From assembly GCA_963721305.1 (NCBI GenBank), contig CAVRIR010000002.1:248001-312000 (forward strand): a stretch of 64,000 nt of DNA, written 5' to 3'. The notes beneath the pieces were generated by a model, which saw only the letters and a list, made by a program, of their open reading frames with translations, was not told where the DNA came from and ran no database searches. The position numbers were made by a program, and so were the translations under genes. Shown one piece after another: positions 45,259 through 52,981 of the stretch (position 1 is the first letter of the stretch; each line of letters begins with the position of its first letter). Source of the stretch: DATAES01 sp963721305 (GTDB taxonomy: Bacteria; Actinomycetota; Acidimicrobiia; Acidimicrobiales; JACDCH01).

Positions 45259-46281
45259 CTAGATGAGCGGCAACCTCAGATTGGGGTCGGCGCCCGTGTC
45301 GAGGGGGCTCGGACCGTCGGACTGCAGCCGCCACCATCCCGTGGCGGCGACCATGGCGGCGTTGTCCGTGCACATGGAGCGGCTCGGCAGGAAGGCGTGG
45401 AGACCGTCCTCGGTGCAGGCGTCGAGGAATCGCTCTCGCAGGTGGGAGTTGGCGGCCACGCCGCCTCCGAGGCACATCCCCTTCGCCCCGACTGCGGCGG
45501 CGGCGCGCCGGGCCTTCGTGACGAGGACGTCGACGACGGCATCCTGGAACGACGCGCACACGTCGGCGCTGGTCACGTCCGGATGCTTGCGGACGTAGTT
45601 GACGACCGCCGTCTTGAGGCCGCTGAACGAGAAGTCGTACCCGTCGTCGAGCATGGCCCGAGGGAAGCGGATCGCCTCCGGATCGCCTTCCATCGACAGT
45701 CGGTCGACCGCGGGACCACCCGGGTAACCGAGACCGAGGTAGCGGGCCACCTTGTCGAACGCCTCCCCCGCGGCGTCGTCGACGGTCGAGCCGAGCAGGC
45801 GATAGCGGCCGTGATCCTGCATCTCGACGAGCAGCGTGTGACCACCGGATACGAGCAGCACGACGACCGGCAGTTCGAGCGACGGGTCCTCGACGAGCGC
45901 GGCGTACAGATGCGCCTCGAGGTGGTTCACCGCGACGAACGGAACGTCCCACGCGAGCGCCAGGCTCTTCGCGGCGCTCAAACCGACGAGCAGTGACCCG
46001 ACGAGACCGGGTCCGACCGTTGCCGCGACGGCGTCGATCGCCGATTCCTCGATCGCCGCCTCGACCACGGCCTGCGCGACGACAGGCGTGAGCAACTCGA
46101 CGTGCGCGCGGCTGGCGATCTCGGGCACCACGCCGCCGTAGCGCGCGTGCAGATCGACCTGGCTCGACACGACCGACGACCGCACGTCCGTGCCGCCGAC
46201 GACCACGGCCGCGGCCGTCTCGTCACACGACGTCTCGATGCCGAGGATCACGTTGCCGCTGTTGGCGTTGTTGTCACTCAT
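45259..46281 (-). CDS. tsaD: tRNA N6-adenosine threonylcarbamoyltransferase
   Basis: 340 residues of the Kae1/TsaD ASKHA family, which transfers threonylcarbamoyl to A37 of ANN-decoding tRNAs. VILGIETSCDET is the N-terminal nucleotide loop. HLEAH (about residues 121-125) gives the metal-binding HxxxH. LVSGGHTLLV, FSFSGLKTAV and LGGGVAANSHLRERF are further family motifs. Works with TsaB, TsaE and TsaC; the first two lie just upstream. Confidence 0.97.
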   Translation of the reverse strand: MSDNNANSGNVILGIETSCDETAAAVVVGGTDVRSSVVSSQVDLHARYGGVVPEIASRAHVELLTPVVAQAVVEAAIEESAIDAVAATVGPGLVGSLLVGLSAAKSLALAWDVPFVAVNHLEAHLYAALVEDPSLELPVVVLLVSGGHTLLVEMQDHGRYRLLGSTVDDAAGEAFDKVARYLGLGYPGGPAVDRLSMEGDPEAIRFPRAMLDDGYDFSFSGLKTAVVNYVRKHPDVTSADVCASFQDAVVDVLVTKARRAAAAVGAKGMCLGGGVAANSHLRERFLDACTEDGLHAFLPSRSMCTDNAAMVAATGWWRLQSDGPSPLDTGADPNLRLPLI

Positions 46282-46298
46282 GTGCGATCACGTCGTCG

Positions 46299-46859
46299 TC
46301 AGTCCGCGGCGTCCACGATGGTGTGGCCCGGGATGGTGCTCTCGATCTCGGCCAGCCGGTGCGCGTACTCGTCCGTGTCGACATCGTGCGCCCACATCAC
46401 GATCGCGTCCTCGTTCGTCTCGACGTAGTAGCCCTTGCGCACGCCCGCAGGGGCGAAGCCGAACTGCCGGTACATCGCCTTCGCGCCCTCGTTGCTGGCG
46501 CGCACCTCGAGCGTGAGGTTCTTCGCGCCGGCGTCGATCGAGCGACGGGCAAGGTACATGAGCAGGCGGCTGCCGATCTTCGCCCGCTGCCACTGCGGAT
46601 CGACGGCGATGGTCGTGACATGGCCGTCGTCCAGGCTGAACAGCAGTCCCGTGTAGCCCACGACCGTCGGACCCACACGGGCGACGAGGTAGATGCGTCC
46701 CGTCCGCATCGCCAACTCGCTCATGAACAAGCCCAGCGACCACGGCCGCGGATACACCTGGTTCTCGATGCGCAGCACTCCACGGAGATGCCGCCGACGC
46801 ATCGTCGTGATGCGCACCTCGAGCGCACTGGGATCGACGTTCGGAACGCGCGCGGCCAT
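46299..46859 (-). CDS. rimI: RimI-like ribosomal-protein-alanine N-acetyltransferase
   Basis: 186-residue GNAT acetyltransferase. The acetyl-CoA loop is VDPQWQRAKIGSRLL (Q/RxxGxG/A variant), and the C-terminal part has ASNEGAKAMYRQFGFAPAGVRKGYY, characteristic of RimI. Acetylates the N terminus of ribosomal protein S18 in E. coli. Two starts are possible: GTG 46862 (4-base overlap with tsaB) or ATG 46859 (TGATG junction); the ATG is listed. Confidence 0.9.
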   Translation of the reverse strand: MAARVPNVDPSALEVRITTMRRRHLRGVLRIENQVYPRPWSLGLFMSELAMRTGRIYLVARVGPTVVGYTGLLFSLDDGHVTTIAVDPQWQRAKIGSRLLMYLARRSIDAGAKNLTLEVRASNEGAKAMYRQFGFAPAGVRKGYYVETNEDAIVMWAHDVDTDEYAHRLAEIESTIPGHTIVDAAD

Positions 46860-47566
46860 CACGTCCGCCCCGCGCCCTCACGCATCGACCAGTTGATCTC
46901 GGCATCGGGTGCCCGCATGTACAACGGCTTGAGCTCCCACGGCTTCACCCACTCCTCGCGCAACGCGCGTGCGTGCGCGAGCTGCACCAGCGACGACGCG
47001 GTCGGGTACGCGAGCCCGCTGTCGGCGATCTCGACCTTCGTGATCCCCTCGAAGCGGTCGCAGTAGCGGACGACGCCGTCGCCGACGAGGAGGCACTCGT
47101 CACCCGATGCCATCAGCTCGGACGCCAAGTCGTCCGGTGAGCCGACCTGATGCGGCGACAGCCGTTGCAACCCACCCGGAACCTGGCGGTAGAAGGCATA
47201 GAACAGCTCGCCGCGACGAGCGTCGATCGCCGCCACGATCAAGCGGTGCGAGAACCGCACGGGGAACGCCAGCAGATCGAGGCTCGGCACGCCGATCATC
47301 GGGAGCCGCAACGCGTGCGCCATCGCCTTGGCGGACGCGATGCCGACCCGCAGTCCGGTGAACAGCCCGGGGCCGAGATCGACGGCGACGCAACTGATCT
47401 CACGGAGGTCGACACGAGCCTGGCGACACACGAACTCGATCGTGGGCGCCAGGTTCTCGGCATGGCGCTTGCCGCGCGCCGAATGGGCCTGCGCCAGCAC
47501 ACCTTCGTGGCCGCCGACCGCGGCACCGACCTGCACGGTGCTCGACTCGATGCCGAGGATCAGCAT
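46859..47566 (-). CDS. tsaB: tRNA threonylcarbamoyladenosine biosynthesis protein TsaB
   Basis: 235 residues. Starts LILGIESSTVQVGAAVGG (degenerate ASKHA loop), with RGKRHAENLAPTIEFV and VDLGPGLFTGLRVGIASAKAMAHAL, the TsaB/TsaD dimer interface. Scaffold partner of TsaD without catalytic metal ligands. The ATG at 47566 lies within the last codons of tsaE (7-base overlap); the longer frame upstream is rejected because tsaE occupies it. Confidence 0.94.
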   Translation of the reverse strand: MLILGIESSTVQVGAAVGGHEGVLAQAHSARGKRHAENLAPTIEFVCRQARVDLREISCVAVDLGPGLFTGLRVGIASAKAMAHALRLPMIGVPSLDLLAFPVRFSHRLIVAAIDARRGELFYAFYRQVPGGLQRLSPHQVGSPDDLASELMASGDECLLVGDGVVRYCDRFEGITKVEIADSGLAYPTASSLVQLAHARALREEWVKPWELKPLYMRAPDAEINWSMREGAGRT

Positions 47567-48078
47567 CCGGCGGCCCCCGCGGGTCCGGTCACCGGCACGA
47601 CCCACTCGGCGAGATCCCGCTCGAGCGCGCTGCTCCGCGCCGCCCAACCGGGCCCGACCGGACGCACGACGATGACGCGTTCGTCGTCGCCCTCGCCGAA
47701 CGTCAATCGCACTTCGAGGTAGTCGGCGGGAAGCGACGGCATGATCGCGTCGCCCCACTCGATGAGGGTGACGCCGCCGTCGTCGAGCACCTCCGGCAGC
47801 CCGATGTCGAACACCTCGTTCATGTGGTCGAGCCGGTACACGTCCAAATGGTGCAACGGAATGCGGCCGTCGTCGTAGTCGCGCGCCAGCACGAACGTCG
47901 GGCTCGTGATCGCCTCGGTCACACCCAGGCCCGTGCCGAAACCTTGCGCGAACGCTGTCTTGCCCGCCCCCAGCTCGCCGGCGAGCAGCAGCAGATCACC
48001 GGGCCGGGCGAGACCGGCGAGCGTCGCCGCGAGAGCACGTGTCGCGTCGACCGACTCCGTGTGCAGGACCCGCTTCAT
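47560..48078 (-). CDS. tsaE: tRNA threonylcarbamoyladenosine biosynthesis ATPase TsaE
   Basis: 172 residues. Walker A is GELGAGKTAFAQGFG, followed by TSPTFVLARDY and HHLDVYRLD (family motifs), and VTLIEWGDAI (Walker B/Trp region). ATP hydrolysis resets the TsaB-TsaD complex. Starts at ATG 48078, overlapping the upstream glycosylase stop by 4 bases. Confidence 0.95.
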   Translation of the reverse strand: MKRVLHTESVDATRALAATLAGLARPGDLLLLAGELGAGKTAFAQGFGTGLGVTEAITSPTFVLARDYDDGRIPLHHLDVYRLDHMNEVFDIGLPEVLDDGGVTLIEWGDAIMPSLPADYLEVRLTFGEGDDERVIVVRPVGPGWAARSSALERDLAEWVVPVTGPAGAAGC

Positions 48079-48650
48079 GCATCCACGCTCGCTGATGCCA
48101 GCGCTTGCTTGGCCCGAACGAGATCGGCCCGCATCTGGGCCAGCGGCTCGCCGCCGCCGCGCAGCACCGCCGCCGGATGGAAGGTGGGGATCAACACGCC
48201 ATTGCGGAACGGATAGCTCTTCCCCCGCAGCTTCGTGATGCCTTCCTTCGTGTCGAGCAGGAGCTTCGTGGCGAAGTTGCCGAGCGTCACGACCACCTTC
48301 GGATCGATGAGCGCGAGCTGTTGGTCGAGCCATGGCCAGCACGCGGCGATCTCAGCCGGTTCCGGATCGCGGTTGGCGGGAGGACGACACTTCACCGTGT
48401 TGGCGATGAAGACCTTGTCGCGCGTGATGCCGAGCTCTTCGAACATGACCTTGTCGAGGAGCTGGCCCGAGCGGCCGACGAAGGGAAGCCCCTGTTTGTC
48501 CTCTTCTGCCCCGGGGCCTTCGCCGACGAACATCAGATCGGCGTGGGGATCGCCCATGCCGAACACGACCTGGGTGCGACCGGCGTCGGCCAGGCTGCAC
48601 TTGGTGCACGTTGACGCCTCCGCGGCGACCAGTTCCAGGGCCGTGGGCAC
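48075..48650 (-). CDS. Type 4 uracil-DNA glycosylase
   Basis: 191-residue family 4 UDG with a [4Fe-4S] cluster: Cys residues in CTKCSLADAG (15 and 18), VKCRPPANRDP and AACWPWLD. Motif A is GEGPGAEEDKQGLPFVGRSG and motif B HPAAVLRGG. Removes uracil from DNA. In actinobacteria this gene commonly sits near the tsa genes. GTG/ATG start 6 bases after the peptidase stop. Confidence 0.94.
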   Translation of the reverse strand: MPTALELVAAEASTCTKCSLADAGRTQVVFGMGDPHADLMFVGEGPGAEEDKQGLPFVGRSGQLLDKVMFEELGITRDKVFIANTVKCRPPANRDPEPAEIAACWPWLDQQLALIDPKVVVTLGNFATKLLLDTKEGITKLRGKSYPFRNGVLIPTFHPAAVLRGGGEPLAQMRADLVRAKQALASASVDA

Positions 48651-48656
48651 AGCAGA

Positions 48657-49523
48657 TCAGGCTAGTGAGGCAACTGATCGAATCGCCCGCTCGACCGCGG
48701 CGGCGGCCAGCGACCGCACCGCCTCGAGCGGCGCGTCGACGAGACCGGTGGCCGCCGCGATCAACGCGTCGCCATCGGCGGTCGAGTGAACGGGCGCCAG
48801 TGAACGGCTGAGGCCGTCGTGGCCACTCTCGGCGACGAGCAGGCAGTCGCGCTTCGTGAGGACCGCGTTGGTCGCGACGACGCCGATGGAGGTGTTGGCG
48901 AAGCTCGCCTCGGCGGTCTCGACCGGCGGTGGCGGGACGCGCGGCGTCGTGTCGCCGGGCTCGAAGACGTCGCCATACGCGTTGACGGCGACCAGCGCGG
49001 CGACAACGACGTCGCCGTGGGTCAGCACCGCGCCGCCGATGCCGCCGCGCCGCGCCTTGTCTCGCCCTTCCCACTTGGCGACCGTCGCGCCGGTGCCGGC
49101 GCCGACGGGGCCGAGCAAGACATCCCTGGTCGTCGCTGTCGCGGCTTCGCACGCCGCGTACCCGTCGTCCGCGCCGGGGCGTATCGAGCCGTCGCCTTCC
49201 GCGAGGTCGTACAGCCCGAGCGCGACGACGATCGGAACCGGCCCACCGGCGGTCGGGAACCCCATCCCCCGCTCCTCACAGAAGCGCATCACGCCGTCGG
49301 CCGCAGCCAGCCCGAACGCCGACCCGCCCGTCAACAACGCGGCGTCGATGCGGTTCACGGTGCGATTGGGATCGAGCAACGCGAATTCTCGCGTCGCGGG
49401 CGCGCCGCCGCGGACCTCACCAGACGCGATGGTCCCGTCCGGAAACAGGACGACCGTGCAACCGGTCCGCGCCGCTTCGTGGGTCCAGTGCCCGACCCGC
49501 ACGCCAGGCACCTCGGTCAACAT
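48657..49523 (-). CDS. P1/S58 family N-terminal-nucleophile peptidase (DmpA-like)
   Basis: 288 residues. LTEVPGVRVGHWTHEAARTGCTVV is the family N terminus. GEVRGGAPATREFALLDP and ALLTGGSAFGLAAADGVMRFCEE follow. The self-cleavage/nucleophile region is ANTSIGVVATNAVLTK. DmpA-type enzymes are autoprocessed aminopeptidases or amidases; the substrate here is unknown. The start ATG 49523 is chosen because it gives the conserved N terminus and lies 4 bases after alr. Confidence 0.9.
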   Translation of the reverse strand: MLTEVPGVRVGHWTHEAARTGCTVVLFPDGTIASGEVRGGAPATREFALLDPNRTVNRIDAALLTGGSAFGLAAADGVMRFCEERGMGFPTAGGPVPIVVALGLYDLAEGDGSIRPGADDGYAACEAATATTRDVLLGPVGAGTGATVAKWEGRDKARRGGIGGAVLTHGDVVVAALVAVNAYGDVFEPGDTTPRVPPPPVETAEASFANTSIGVVATNAVLTKRDCLLVAESGHDGLSRSLAPVHSTADGDALIAAATGLVDAPLEAVRSLAAAAVERAIRSVASLA

Positions 49524-49527
49524 CGGC

Positions 49528-50682
49528 TCATCCGACGTACCGACGGGGGACCCGGTCGATGGCGATGCCGCACACGATCTCGTAGGCGATCGTGTCAAGC
49601 CGCTCGGCCCAGTCCCATGCGAGCACGGTCTCGTCGCCCTGCGTTCCGAAGAGCACGACCTCGTCGCCGACGCTGACATCGTCGTCGCCACAGTCGATCA
49701 TCAGTTGATCCATCGTGACCGCGCCGAGGATCGGGCGTCGCCGGCCGCCCAGCAGCACTTCACCGCCGACCATGCCGAGGCGGCGGGAGACACCGTCGTA
49801 GTAGCCGATCGGGATCGTGGCCACCGTCGTCGGTCTCGGGCACACGTGATGGAGCCCGTACGAGATCGGCTCACCCGCATCGACGCGCTTGACGTAGGAG
49901 ACCCGAGCCTTGAGTGACATGGCGGGACGAAGGTCGGCGGCCTCGGCCATGTTCGAGCGCGGCGCGATGCCGTACAGGGTGATGCCGCACCGCACGAGGT
50001 CGTAGCGGGCCTCGGGATGGGCGAGCGTGGCGCCTGAGTTCGCGGCGTGGACCATCGCCGGTCGGATGCCGGCATCGCGCAGCACGGCGAGCACGTCTTC
50101 GAACTGCGCGAGCTGGTGCGCCGTGTAGTCGTCGTGCTCCGGATCCTCCGCGGCCGCGAGATGCGTCCACACACCTTCGAGCTCGAGCTCCTCGGACTGC
50201 GTGATCATCGCGGCGAGCGTGAGGGCGTCGCGCGGCGACGCGCCCACGCGATGCATCCCGGTGTCGATCTTGAGGTGGACCGGCAACGGCACCGTCCGTC
50301 CGATGTCGCCCACCGCCTTGGCCGCGGCTCGGATCGCCTCAGCTCGGTACAGCGTCGGCCGGACACCTTCGAGGCGCGCCACGTCGAGCAGCTGCCCGAT
50401 GGGCGGTTCGGCGAGGATCAGCACCGGCTCGTCGAGCTGCCGGCGCACGAGGACCGCTTCGTTGATCAACGCGACGCCGAGCCACGTCGCGCCGCCCTCG
50501 ACCGCGGCGATCGCCGCCCGGACGATGCCGTGCCCGTACGCCCATCCCTTGACCACCGCGCACAGCTCGGCGGGGCTCGCCTTCGATGCGAGGACCGAAG
50601 CGTTGTGGCGGATGGCGGCGAGATCGACTTCGGCCCACGCGTAGGGTCGCTCGTCGGGCAGGACTTCCAGCGCCGTCTCCAT
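49528..50682 (-). CDS. alr: Alanine racemase
   Basis: 384 residues supplying D-alanine for peptidoglycan. PLP lysine in CAVVKGWAYGHG; most alanine racemases read VVKADAYGHG, so Ala-Asp is replaced by Gly-Trp next to the catalytic Lys. The other features are standard: KIDTGMHRVG, VHAANSGATL, YDLVRCGITLYGIAP, the catalytic Tyr in ARVSYVKRVDAGEPISYG, and VTMDQLMID. The downstream product feeds Ddl; glmM and glmS upstream feed the same wall. Confidence 0.95.
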   Translation of the reverse strand: METALEVLPDERPYAWAEVDLAAIRHNASVLASKASPAELCAVVKGWAYGHGIVRAAIAAVEGGATWLGVALINEAVLVRRQLDEPVLILAEPPIGQLLDVARLEGVRPTLYRAEAIRAAAKAVGDIGRTVPLPVHLKIDTGMHRVGASPRDALTLAAMITQSEELELEGVWTHLAAAEDPEHDDYTAHQLAQFEDVLAVLRDAGIRPAMVHAANSGATLAHPEARYDLVRCGITLYGIAPRSNMAEAADLRPAMSLKARVSYVKRVDAGEPISYGLHHVCPRPTTVATIPIGYYDGVSRRLGMVGGEVLLGGRRRPILGAVTMDQLMIDCGDDDVSVGDEVVLFGTQGDETVLAWDWAERLDTIAYEIVCGIAIDRVPRRYVG

Positions 50683-50693
50683 GCGCGGTTGGA

Positions 50694-51155
50694 CTACCCG
50701 GAGTTGAGGATGGCGCGCAGCACGTCGTTGCGCGAGACGATCCCCACGAGACGGTCGTCGTGGACGACCGGCAGGCGCGAGACGTCGTGCTCGTGCATGA
50801 CCGTGGCCGCATGTTCGATGGTGTCGTCGTCGTTGCAGACCAGCGGCTCCGTCGACATCACCTCCGACACCTTCGACCCCAGCGCGCGACGAAGCTCTTC
50901 CTCGAAGTGCTTGTGCCCGACCTGGAACGTGCCGCCGAGGAACGTCAACACCGTCGGGAAGTGAAGCTCGCTCTCCTGGACGATGAGGTCGCCGTTCGAG
51001 AGCACGCCGACCACCTTGCCGTCGGCGTCGACGACAGGCGCCGCGTCGATGTTGCGATCGAGCAACGTGCGCATCGCCCCTTCGACCTCGTCGTCGGGTC
51101 CGAAGCTCAATACCTCGGTCGTCATGATCTCCTGCACCGGCGAATTGCGATCCAC
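50694..51155 (-). CDS. CBS-domain pair protein
   Basis: 153 residues consisting only of two CBS motifs: IMTTEVLSFGPDDEVEGAM ... NIDAAPVVDADGKVVGVLSNGDL, and VMSTEPLVCNDDDTIEHAATVM ... SRLPVVHDDRLVGIVSRNDVL. Probably binds an adenine nucleotide and regulates something unidentified. The alr start is 11 bases after its stop. Confidence 0.9.
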   Translation of the reverse strand: MDRNSPVQEIMTTEVLSFGPDDEVEGAMRTLLDRNIDAAPVVDADGKVVGVLSNGDLIVQESELHFPTVLTFLGGTFQVGHKHFEEELRRALGSKVSEVMSTEPLVCNDDDTIEHAATVMHEHDVSRLPVVHDDRLVGIVSRNDVLRAILNSG

Positions 51156-51166
51156 TAGTGCCTCCA

Positions 51167-51183
51167 GCGGGGCTGCGCCCCGC
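51167..51183 (-). terminator. Short hairpin between the NAD(P)HX-repair gene and the CBS gene
   Basis: GCGGGGC-TGC-GCCCCGC, a perfect 7-base stem in the 93-base gap. It could be a weak or partial terminator dividing the long operon into two transcripts. The gap is otherwise unremarkable. Confidence 0.35.
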
Positions 51184-51248
51184 GCCCATCCACGCCGGGC
51201 GAGCTGGCGCTCGCGCCGTCGTGCCGAACTGCTCGCTGTGCTCGCATT

Positions 51249-52604
51249 TCAGGCCTCCAAGCCGTCGAACACCGCGGGCAGATGGTCCGCCACATCGCCA
51301 GCCACCAGGCCGCGGCGCGGGCCGAGGGTACTCGCGCTCCCGTGAAGCCACGCACCTGCGGCGGCGGCCCGCAGCGGATGCACGCCCTGCGCCAGCAGCG
51401 AACCGATGATGCCCGAGAGCACGTCTCCCGTCCCGGCTGTGGCGAGGCGGGCGTCGCCGGTGGTCGACACGAGGACCCGTCCCTCGCCGTCGGCCACGAC
51501 CGTCGTCGAGCCCTTGAGCAGCACGGTCGCCCCTGTCACCGAGGCGAGCCGTCTGGCCGCGGCGAACCGATCGGCTTCCGGTGGACCGCCGGCCAGCCGC
51601 TCGTACTCGCCGTCGTGCGGCGTCAGCACGGACAGGGGATGCGCGAGGCGAGCAGCCTCCGAGCCGAGGGCGGTCAACCCGTCGCCGTCGACCACCGTCG
51701 GCACGGTCGCCTCCTTTACCACCCGACGAACGGCCGCGATGGTGATCGGCTCCGTCCCGAGGCCCGGCCCAACGACCAGCGCCTTGAACCGTTCAAGACC
51801 GTCGAGCACCGTCGCATCCCAGTTCGTGCTCGACACCTCGGTGCGGACGACCTCCACCGGGACCGCGTCGAGATCCGCTGCCGTCGCGCCCGGCGAGCTG
51901 AGGCGGACATAGCCGGCACCGGATCGTTGCGCGCCTCGGGCGGCCAAGACCGCGGCGCCGGTCATGCCGGGCGACCCGGCGACGATCCAGACCGCCGTGC
52001 GCCACTTGTGCGCCGTGAGCGGACGGCGCGGGAGCCATCCGGCGACATCCGCCGCGTCGACCAGGTGCGCTGACGCGCCGCTCACGTCGAGCCCGATGTC
52101 CACGAGGTGGACCGTGCCCGCGAGCTCGCGCCCCGGGAGCAGCAACGCACCCGGCTTCAGGGCGGCGAACGTCACGGTCGCGTTGGCGCGTACCGCGCCG
52201 GGACCGGCAGCGCCGGTGAGGCCGTCGACGCCCGATGGGATGTCGACCGCGAGCACCTGGGCGTCGTCGGGATCCGGGGCGCGGTACTCGCCGCGAAACC
52301 CGGTGCCGTACGCGGCGTCGATCACCAGATCGGCTCGCGGCAGCGCTTGCCCCTCCGCGTTCGCGGCGTCGATGACGTCGACGAGCACGCCCCGGGATCG
52401 CAGTCGAGCCGCCGCGTCTCGGCCGTCGTTGCCGTTGTTGCCCTTTCCCGCGACGACGACCACGCGCTTGCCGTAGGTGCCACCGAGCATCGAGATGGCA
52501 TGACGGGCAACTGCGGCGCCGGCCCGTCCGATGAGCACATCGACGGATTCGGGCGCGGCCCGGTCGACTGCGGCCATCTCTTCGGGCGTGACGATCGGCA
52601 GCAC
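51249..52604 (-). CDS. nnr: Bifunctional NAD(P)H-hydrate epimerase / ADP-dependent dehydratase
   Basis: 451 residues repairing damaged NADHX/NADPHX. The N-terminal epimerase (YjeF_N) contains AGKGNNGNDGRDAA and AVDIPSGVDGLTG (to about residue 200). The C-terminal ribokinase-like dehydratase contains AGSPGMTGAAVLAARGAQRSG, LTPHDGEYERL, LKGSTTVVA and TAGTGDVLSG. The start is GTG 52604, two bases after the acpS stop, giving MLPIVTPEEMAAVD. The Arg/His-rich extension of the longer frame is rejected. Confidence 0.94.
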   Translation of the reverse strand: MLPIVTPEEMAAVDRAAPESVDVLIGRAGAAVARHAISMLGGTYGKRVVVVAGKGNNGNDGRDAAARLRSRGVLVDVIDAANAEGQALPRADLVIDAAYGTGFRGEYRAPDPDDAQVLAVDIPSGVDGLTGAAGPGAVRANATVTFAALKPGALLLPGRELAGTVHLVDIGLDVSGASAHLVDAADVAGWLPRRPLTAHKWRTAVWIVAGSPGMTGAAVLAARGAQRSGAGYVRLSSPGATAADLDAVPVEVVRTEVSSTNWDATVLDGLERFKALVVGPGLGTEPITIAAVRRVVKEATVPTVVDGDGLTALGSEAARLAHPLSVLTPHDGEYERLAGGPPEADRFAAARRLASVTGATVLLKGSTTVVADGEGRVLVSTTGDARLATAGTGDVLSGIIGSLLAQGVHPLRAAAAGAWLHGSASTLGPRRGLVAGDVADHLPAVFDGLEA

Positions 52605-52606
52605 GT

Positions 52607-52981
52607 CTATTCCGCCGCGACGACGGCGATGGCGACGATGTCGGAGTGACTGAGCGAGAGATGCCACACCGTCGCGCCACCCTCCGCGGCGATCGCGGCT
52701 GCTTTGCCGTGGAGCACGAGCGCGGGAGCGCCGGACTCGGCGCGCTCGACCTCGACGTCGTGGAACGCGAACTCACCCAGTCCGACGCCGAGGACCTTCA
52801 TCACCGCTTCCTTCGCCGCGAAGCGCGCCGCGTAGCGTTCGACTCGCTTCATCGGACCCTTGGTCTGTTCGCAGTACTCGCGCTCGGCGGCGGTGAAGAC
52901 GCGCGTTGCGAAGTTGGCGCGCCGTTCGAGCACGCCTGCGAATCGGTCGAGGTCGACGATGTCGACGCCGATGCCGATCAA
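52607..52981 (-). CDS. acpS: Holo-[acyl-carrier-protein] synthase
   Basis: 124 residues transferring phosphopantetheine to apo-ACP. IGIGVDIVDLDRF (metal Asp) and RFAAKEAVMKVLG (metal Glu) are the two AcpS signatures; SLSHS closes the family pattern. The start is read as TTG at 52981, overlapping the glmS stop as TTGA, because it places GIGVDIV at the usual position directly after the initiator. Confidence 0.93.
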   Translation of the reverse strand: MIGIGVDIVDLDRFAGVLERRANFATRVFTAAEREYCEQTKGPMKRVERYAARFAAKEAVMKVLGVGLGEFAFHDVEVERAESGAPALVLHGKAAAIAAEGGATVWHLSLSHSDIVAIAVVAAE

